Position numbers and translations under genes: made by a program. Source: Candidatus Baldrarchaeum yapensis (GTDB lineage Archaea; Asgardarchaeota; Baldrarchaeia; Baldrarchaeales; Baldrarchaeaceae). Taken from it: a stretch of 25,575 bases of DNA. This document shows positions 21,879 through 25,575 of the stretch, one piece after another (within the stretch, counting starts at the first letter, position 1; every line of letters starts with the position of its first letter). The notes beneath the pieces are model-generated. The model saw nothing but the letters and a program-made list of their open reading frames with translations, was not told the origin of the DNA and searched no databases. The stretch is from positions 1-25,575 of the forward strand of contig JAEOSH010000026.1 of NCBI GenBank assembly GCA_016840465.1, read 5' to 3'.

Positions 21879-22531
21879 GGATGTGACCCCTCGGCTATGG
21901 AGAATATCTTCTTTAGAACTTCATGCGATGCGGTTTCAAACTCCTTTTTCGTTCCGTTGTTTCTTATTATAAAGAACCTTTGGGGGTTCTTAAGGTACCT
22001 TCTTGCGGCCATTAATGTCCTCTTATACTTCTCCTCTTCCCACACATCATCTTTTTTGAACTTCTCTAGGTCTATGAGATCCTTTTTGCCCTCAAACCTC
22101 TTCATAACACGCTTTGCTCTTACGTTGAAATCTGCCTCTATTGCAACTAGGAAGAAGGCGCTACCGAACTTTTGCGCGAAGTATGCAACTTCCCCATAAT
22201 CACGTACGCCGTCTATGAAGATCACATCAACGGGTTGTTCGTTCCTTACGGATTCTTCTATTAGGCGATGTGTCAATATTGCAACTGCGGTGTTTCCCAG
22301 TTCTGTACGTGCGATATCTCCGATTTTCTGCATGGCTTCTCGAGTTGCATCCTCGTACTTTTCGATATTAAAGAGTTCCTTAAACTTCGAGCGGTAATAA
22401 TGAAAGAGAGCATAACTCATTTTAAAGCATTTTGAGGATAGGCCGTGCTTGCTTAGGAATCTCTCACAGAACTTTATGAAAGTGCTTTTGCCTGCAGCAG
22501 GAAGGCCACATACCCCAATTACGAGTTTCAT
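21875..22531 (-). CDS. UPF0200-like P-loop NMP-kinase-fold protein
   Basis: 218 residues. The Walker A loop GVCGLPAAGKSTF begins at residue 6. The LID-like basic segment around RAKRVMKRFEGKKD and the acidic DGVRDYGEV strand fit a nucleoside or small-molecule kinase fold similar to adenylate and dephospho-CoA kinases. The coupling with UPF0201 points to UPF0200. The substrate is unknown. The gene lies 12 bases after the AAA ATPase gene and runs into UPF0201 through an ATGA overlap, so the three form an operon. The start is ATG 22531, with a purine-rich GGGAAGAG upstream. Confidence 0.82.
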   Translation of the reverse strand: MKLVIGVCGLPAAGKSTFIKFCERFLSKHGLSSKCFKMSYALFHYYRSKFKELFNIEKYEDATREAMQKIGDIARTELGNTAVAILTHRLIEESVRNEQPVDVIFIDGVRDYGEVAYFAQKFGSAFFLVAIEADFNVRAKRVMKRFEGKKDLIDLEKFKKDDVWEEEKYKRTLMAARRYLKNPQRFFIIRNNGTKKEFETASHEVLKKIFSIAEGSHP

Positions 22532-22543
22532 GTCTCTTCCCGC

Positions 22544-23689
22544 TTATACGAACATCAGGGTCGGCGGTTGGTTACGTATAGTGCTTTTTGCGCGTTCAAC
22601 TGCTTTTTGCAGATGTTCATCTCTGACCTCTTTTGCATCTTCCAGAATAGCAAAGTGCAGTGCCGTTTTCAGGACTTTTTCTTTCAAATCACGTCCAGAG
22701 AAACCTTCCGTTTCTTTAGCTATCTTCATCAGGTCGCCTACTACTGGCAATGGCATCTTAGCAGCGTACATTTTCAGTATTTCATATCGTTCCTGTAGGG
22801 TTGGCAACGGGAACAGTATTTCTTCCTCAAATCGGCTACGTAATGCACGATCAAGTAGCAGTGGAGCGTTTGTTGCCATAATGGTGACTACTCCCGTATT
22901 AGGACTTAGTCCATCGAGTTCTGAAAGCAGGGCGTTGACAACCTCCGAAACATCACCTCTTATTGATTGATACTTTCTATCCAGGCCTATGGCATCAAGT
23001 TCGTCTATGAAGATAACACTTGGAGCGGAACGTCTAGCTTCATTGAATAATTGATGTATTCGTTTTGCGCCGTCTCCGACATGAGTTCCTATTAGATCGG
23101 TGGCTCTAGTCAGAAATATCGGACAATCCGCTTCGGAGGCGAGAGCCTTCGCCATCATGGTTTTTCCAGTTCCGGGTGGACCGTAGAAGAGGATGTTTCT
23201 AGGGGCCCATTCTCCGAAGAGTTTGGGGTTTTTTAGATATTTCAGGACAATCTTGCACTTCGATTTTGCATGTTCATGACCGACGATATCCGAGAATTTA
23301 ACCTTCGGAAATTCTTTTTTAAAGGGAGTGCTTAATGGGCTTTCAAGCTTGAAAATCGTCTTACTTGTAACCCTTCCGGTTCTGGGCCTAGCTTTAACGA
23401 CCTCAAACGCGAAATCGGGAAACATGAGTTGGTCAAACAGGAAGTCGCCCTCGGTTACGCGGAAGCCCATCCACTGGTCTCTTGCATATGCTTGGAATAG
23501 CTTCATATTATCGGTTGTCACCATTATTGGTCTATCATCTCCCAATGCTCTCAATGGGTATCCGACAGGCCTTAATACAACTAGCTTAAGTGGTGGGAGA
23601 TTTGCTCGCGATGAGTGTTGGCTTTTCTCCTTCTCAGAATCTTCCTCCGGCTTCAATGGTTGCGCAATTCTGCCTCCTTTACGCCCCAC
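22544..23689 (-). CDS. AAA-family ATPase, proteasomal/CDC48-like single ring subunit
   Basis: 381 residues with one AAA module. Walker A is YGPPGTGKT (169-177) and Walker B is VIFIDELDAI (225-234). The sensor 1 strand is MATNAP, the arginine-finger region is LRSRFEEE (283-290), and sensor 2 is GFSGRDLKEK. An N-terminal domain of about 85 residues (33-117) precedes it and may be a small beta barrel. The first 30 residues are charged and probably disordered. The C-terminus ends LMFV and lacks the HbYX motif that docks proteasomal ATPases on the 20S core, so a different partner is likely. GTG 23689 has GAGGTG four to five bases upstream. It leads the operon with UPF0200 and UPF0201. Confidence 0.88.
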   Translation of the reverse strand: MGRKGGRIAQPLKPEEDSEKEKSQHSSRANLPPLKLVVLRPVGYPLRALGDDRPIMVTTDNMKLFQAYARDQWMGFRVTEGDFLFDQLMFPDFAFEVVKARPRTGRVTSKTIFKLESPLSTPFKKEFPKVKFSDIVGHEHAKSKCKIVLKYLKNPKLFGEWAPRNILFYGPPGTGKTMMAKALASEADCPIFLTRATDLIGTHVGDGAKRIHQLFNEARRSAPSVIFIDELDAIGLDRKYQSIRGDVSEVVNALLSELDGLSPNTGVVTIMATNAPLLLDRALRSRFEEEILFPLPTLQERYEILKMYAAKMPLPVVGDLMKIAKETEGFSGRDLKEKVLKTALHFAILEDAKEVRDEHLQKAVERAKSTIRNQPPTLMFV

Positions 23690-23821
23690 TGTACCACCTC
23701 AGCGTCGAAAAGTCCATTCTCTCTTTAAAATAAAAATCAATTTAAACCTATTTTTGCATGTGGATATTGTGGTTTATCTTTAATTTTCTTGGGTCAGAGG
23801 ATATAGCTTGAGGTGGCCGCA

Positions 23822-24388
23822 GTGGAGAAGGTGAGAAGCTTTATTTCAATAGATATCGAGGACCCGGAGATCATCAATAAAATCGTACATATTCAGAGGG
23901 AGATTGAGGGGTTACGCGTTGCAACAGTTAAGTATGTTGAGCCGGAAAATCTTCATTACACCTTGTGGTTCTTAGGTGAGATTCCTGCTTCGTTGATAGA
24001 GGATGTATATAGGGTTATGAGGGACATTAAAAGTAAGCCGTTTAAATTGGAATTGAGAGGTGTCGGCGCGTTCCCGAGTATTTCACGCCCTAGAGTTATC
24101 TGGATCGGTGCGGGAAAAGGTAGCGATGCCATGATTAACATATATAGGCAACTCGAGGGCGGATTGCGCGGGCTTGGATTCAAACCTGACAAGAGAGGGT
24201 TTACTCCCCACCTTACAATTGGGAGGGTCAAGAGCATATCGAATGCGCCCCTCTTGCATAAGAAGTTGATGGAGTTGTCGGATGTTGAGATCGGAGAAGT
24301 TCTTGTTGACCGCATTAGGCTGAAGAAGAGCACTCTAACTCCAAAGGGACCCATATATACTACTTTAAAGGAGGTGAGGTTCTCTTAA
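23822..24388 (+). CDS. thpR: RNA 2',3'-cyclic phosphodiesterase
   Basis: 188 residues of the 2H phosphoesterase superfamily. Both active-site motifs are intact, HYTLWFLG and HLTIGRV. The N-terminus RSFISIDI and the segment RPRVIWIGAG are typical of ThpR. The enzyme opens 2',3'-cyclic phosphate ends of RNA; archaeal members can also ligate tRNA halves in vitro. Start choice: GAGGTGG at 23810-23816 is five bases before GTG 23822, while GTG 23813 lies inside that site. GTG 23831, which would give MRSFISIDI, is also possible. Its TAA overlaps the TAA of the convergent radical SAM gene in the sequence TTAA (24385-24388). Confidence 0.93.
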   Translation: MEKVRSFISIDIEDPEIINKIVHIQREIEGLRVATVKYVEPENLHYTLWFLGEIPASLIEDVYRVMRDIKSKPFKLELRGVGAFPSISRPRVIWIGAGKGSDAMINIYRQLEGGLRGLGFKPDKRGFTPHLTIGRVKSISNAPLLHKKLMELSDVEIGEVLVDRIRLKKSTLTPKGPIYTTLKEVRFS

Positions 24389-25491
24389 CTTACAGGTCTC
24401 CACAGCAAGCCGAGATCGTCAGCTATTTTATAGGCTTCCTTCATTTCCTGATAGGTCGGACGTCGGTTTATGTCTTTATATGCTGGGTCTTTAGGAACGA
24501 GATGCATCGGCCTGTATTGTTCCATTATGTTAACTAGAGCATTGGGGCAGTGTTTTGCGATCCATTCGAGTACCGGCCTCGTGCAACACTCCACGTGGTT
24601 TGGAAGGACAAGATGTCGTATTATCATTTCGCCGCCGCCCTCTTCATATGCCAGCTTGTGGTTTCGTGAAACCACCTCGAAATAATTCTTAACCTTAGAA
24701 AGTCTTTCTGCGCACTCATCGTTTCCGTATTTAAAGTCAGGTAGCCAGAAATCTATCACATCAAGAAGCAACTTCATGGTCTCTTCGGAACAGTACATGT
24801 TACTATTCCACAGTTGTGTCACATTGACCTTCAGGTATTTCATCGCTTCCAGTATTACATGAAGATTGGGAGTAGGCTCTCCTCCAACGTAGTTTATGTT
24901 TCTTGCGCCCTCTCTGAAGAGTTCGGCTGCTATCGATGCCAATCTTTTTCCATCGACCTCGACTCCATTGTACGGGTCTGTACTAATATCGTAGTTTTGA
25001 CAGAAAACGCATTTGAAGGTACAAGATGTGAAGAATATGGTGCCGGAGGGCACAAGTGGAGCTTCTTCTCCGAGATGTAGAAATGCTGATGATACCCTTG
25101 ATGTTTTGTCAAGCCTGCAAAAGCCCGTTTTTCCATTCAATCTGTCGACTTGGCATCTTCTTTCGCAGAAATGACAGCTTTGGAGAATTCTTTTTGCGAT
25201 TTCTACTTTTAAGTCCAGATAAGATATCTCGGGAGTTTCGAGTTCGCCATATTTCAATTCCCCCTCGTCTATCTTTTTCATTGTTTCTCGGAATACTTTA
25301 CTTGCTCTATCATGCTCTCTCCATAGTTTTTCAAGTGAGTCGTTATCATCTATTTTGACCGGGATCTTCTTTGCAATAAGAAACTTCGCGATGTATTTAT
25401 TATTGAGGATGCCGTAGTAGCGTCTTAACCTCCTTTTCACTTCCTCATCTCTCCAAACTAGAATTGCATCAGGCCGATATATTCTCCACAT
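24385..25491 (-). CDS. Radical SAM protein, pyruvate-formate-lyase-activase-like (COG1313 type)
   Basis: About 368 residues. The radical SAM motif reads SCTFKCVFCQN (CxxxCxxC). An N-terminal group, CHFCERRC followed by GFCRL, precedes it, as in the 16922 gene. NYVGGEPTPN is the GGE SAM-binding motif. Late cysteines (ECC) and the end EQYRPMHLVP are typical of this family. The substrate is unknown. There is no C-terminal zinc ribbon, which separates it from the AmmeMemoRadiSam protein. Start choice: ATG 25491 has GGGGAT five bases upstream and follows a TAA of a possible upstream gene by one base. GTG 25527, ATG 25524 and ATG 25509 are in frame but lack Shine-Dalgarno sites. Its end overlaps thpR by four bases. 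Confidence 0.87.
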   Translation of the reverse strand: MWRIYRPDAILVWRDEEVKRRLRRYYGILNNKYIAKFLIAKKIPVKIDDNDSLEKLWREHDRASKVFRETMKKIDEGELKYGELETPEISYLDLKVEIAKRILQSCHFCERRCQVDRLNGKTGFCRLDKTSRVSSAFLHLGEEAPLVPSGTIFFTSCTFKCVFCQNYDISTDPYNGVEVDGKRLASIAAELFREGARNINYVGGEPTPNLHVILEAMKYLKVNVTQLWNSNMYCSEETMKLLLDVIDFWLPDFKYGNDECAERLSKVKNYFEVVSRNHKLAYEEGGGEMIIRHLVLPNHVECCTRPVLEWIAKHCPNALVNIMEQYRPMHLVPKDPAYKDINRRPTYQEMKEAYKIADDLGLLWRPVS

Positions 25492-25492
25492 G

Positions 25493-25575
25493 TTAATCCC
25501 CGTTCCCATATAACGCGGTATCATCACAATCGACTATATGACGTACAGTGGCTTCATTAACAATTTTCATGCGCA
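25493..25575 (-). CDS. Possible 3' end of another minus-strand gene (runs off the right edge)
   Basis: The minus strand is open from the window edge to a TAA at 25495-25493. The last residues are KIVNEATVRHIVDCDDTALY, then GNGD. The composition is protein-like, and the stop sits one base before the best start of the radical SAM gene, as in an operon. It is too short to identify and could be chance. Confidence 0.35.
   Translation of the reverse strand, partial: RMKIVNEATVRHIVDCDDTALYGNGD

Noticed and set aside
22544-23689. Proteasome-activating nucleotidase (PAN)
   Set aside because: The N-terminal coiled coil and the C-terminal HbYX motif of PAN are both missing.

Overview
The window is archaeal chromosome, most likely from a thermophile of the TACK lineages. 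This placement is inferred from gene content and not from any marker gene. Supporting it are an archaeal Trm-G10 tRNA methyltransferase, the UPF0200 and UPF0201 proteins, a fused formaldehyde-activating enzyme/hexulose-6-phosphate synthase, a SerK-like protein, a RecJ/GAN-type DHH protein, archaeal TATA boxes, and Shine-Dalgarno sites of the GAGGTG/GGTGA type. No tRNA, rRNA, CRISPR array or insertion sequence was seen.

Layout. 1-529: 5' part of a phosphomannomutase/phosphoglucomutase gene (minus strand, cut by the window edge). 605-1435: coiled-coil protein with a worn PD-(D/E)XK-like tail. 1436-2481: the only long gap. It holds a winged-helix regulator broken by an in-frame TAA (1666-1908) and a GC-rich stretch (about 1920-2345) with two candidate structured RNAs, the second behind a good TATA box. 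2482-3107: VapBC toxin-antitoxin pair. 3114-5105: divergent nicotinamidase and nicotinate phosphoribosyltransferase, two successive steps of NAD salvage. 5102-10291: a very large Lhr-type helicase divergent from a ligase/Lhr-associated metallophosphoesterase. 10293-13701: a minus-strand cluster of a frameshifted coiled-coil protein, an unrecognised 656-aa protein with winged-helix-like regions and two ATP-cone domains, and a SerK-like ParB/Srx-fold protein. 13781-14776: beta-CASP nuclease.

14808-19317, all minus strand: a 42-aa protein, a RecJ/GAN-type DHH phosphoesterase, a zinc-ribbon protein, an AmmeMemoRadiSam-type radical SAM enzyme and Fae-Hps. 19487-21447: Trm-G10 and RNase Z, a tRNA maturation pair. 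21438-23689: AAA ATPase, UPF0200 and UPF0201 operon. 23822-24388: RNA 2',3'-cyclic phosphodiesterase ThpR. 24385-25491: a second radical SAM activase-like enzyme. 25493-25575: possible tail of another gene.

Much of the window serves nucleic-acid metabolism (Lhr, MPE, RecJ/GAN, beta-CASP, RNase Z, Trm-G10, ThpR). The most original item is the winged-helix plus double ATP-cone protein, because ATP-cones are adenine-nucleotide sensors best known from ribonucleotide reductase and NrdR. Also notable are an exact 264-residue tandem duplication in the Lhr tail, a one-base disruption in a five-G run that hides the start of the 10293 gene, and the structured intergenic region. Convergent genes are packed tail to tail, several with overlapping stop codons.
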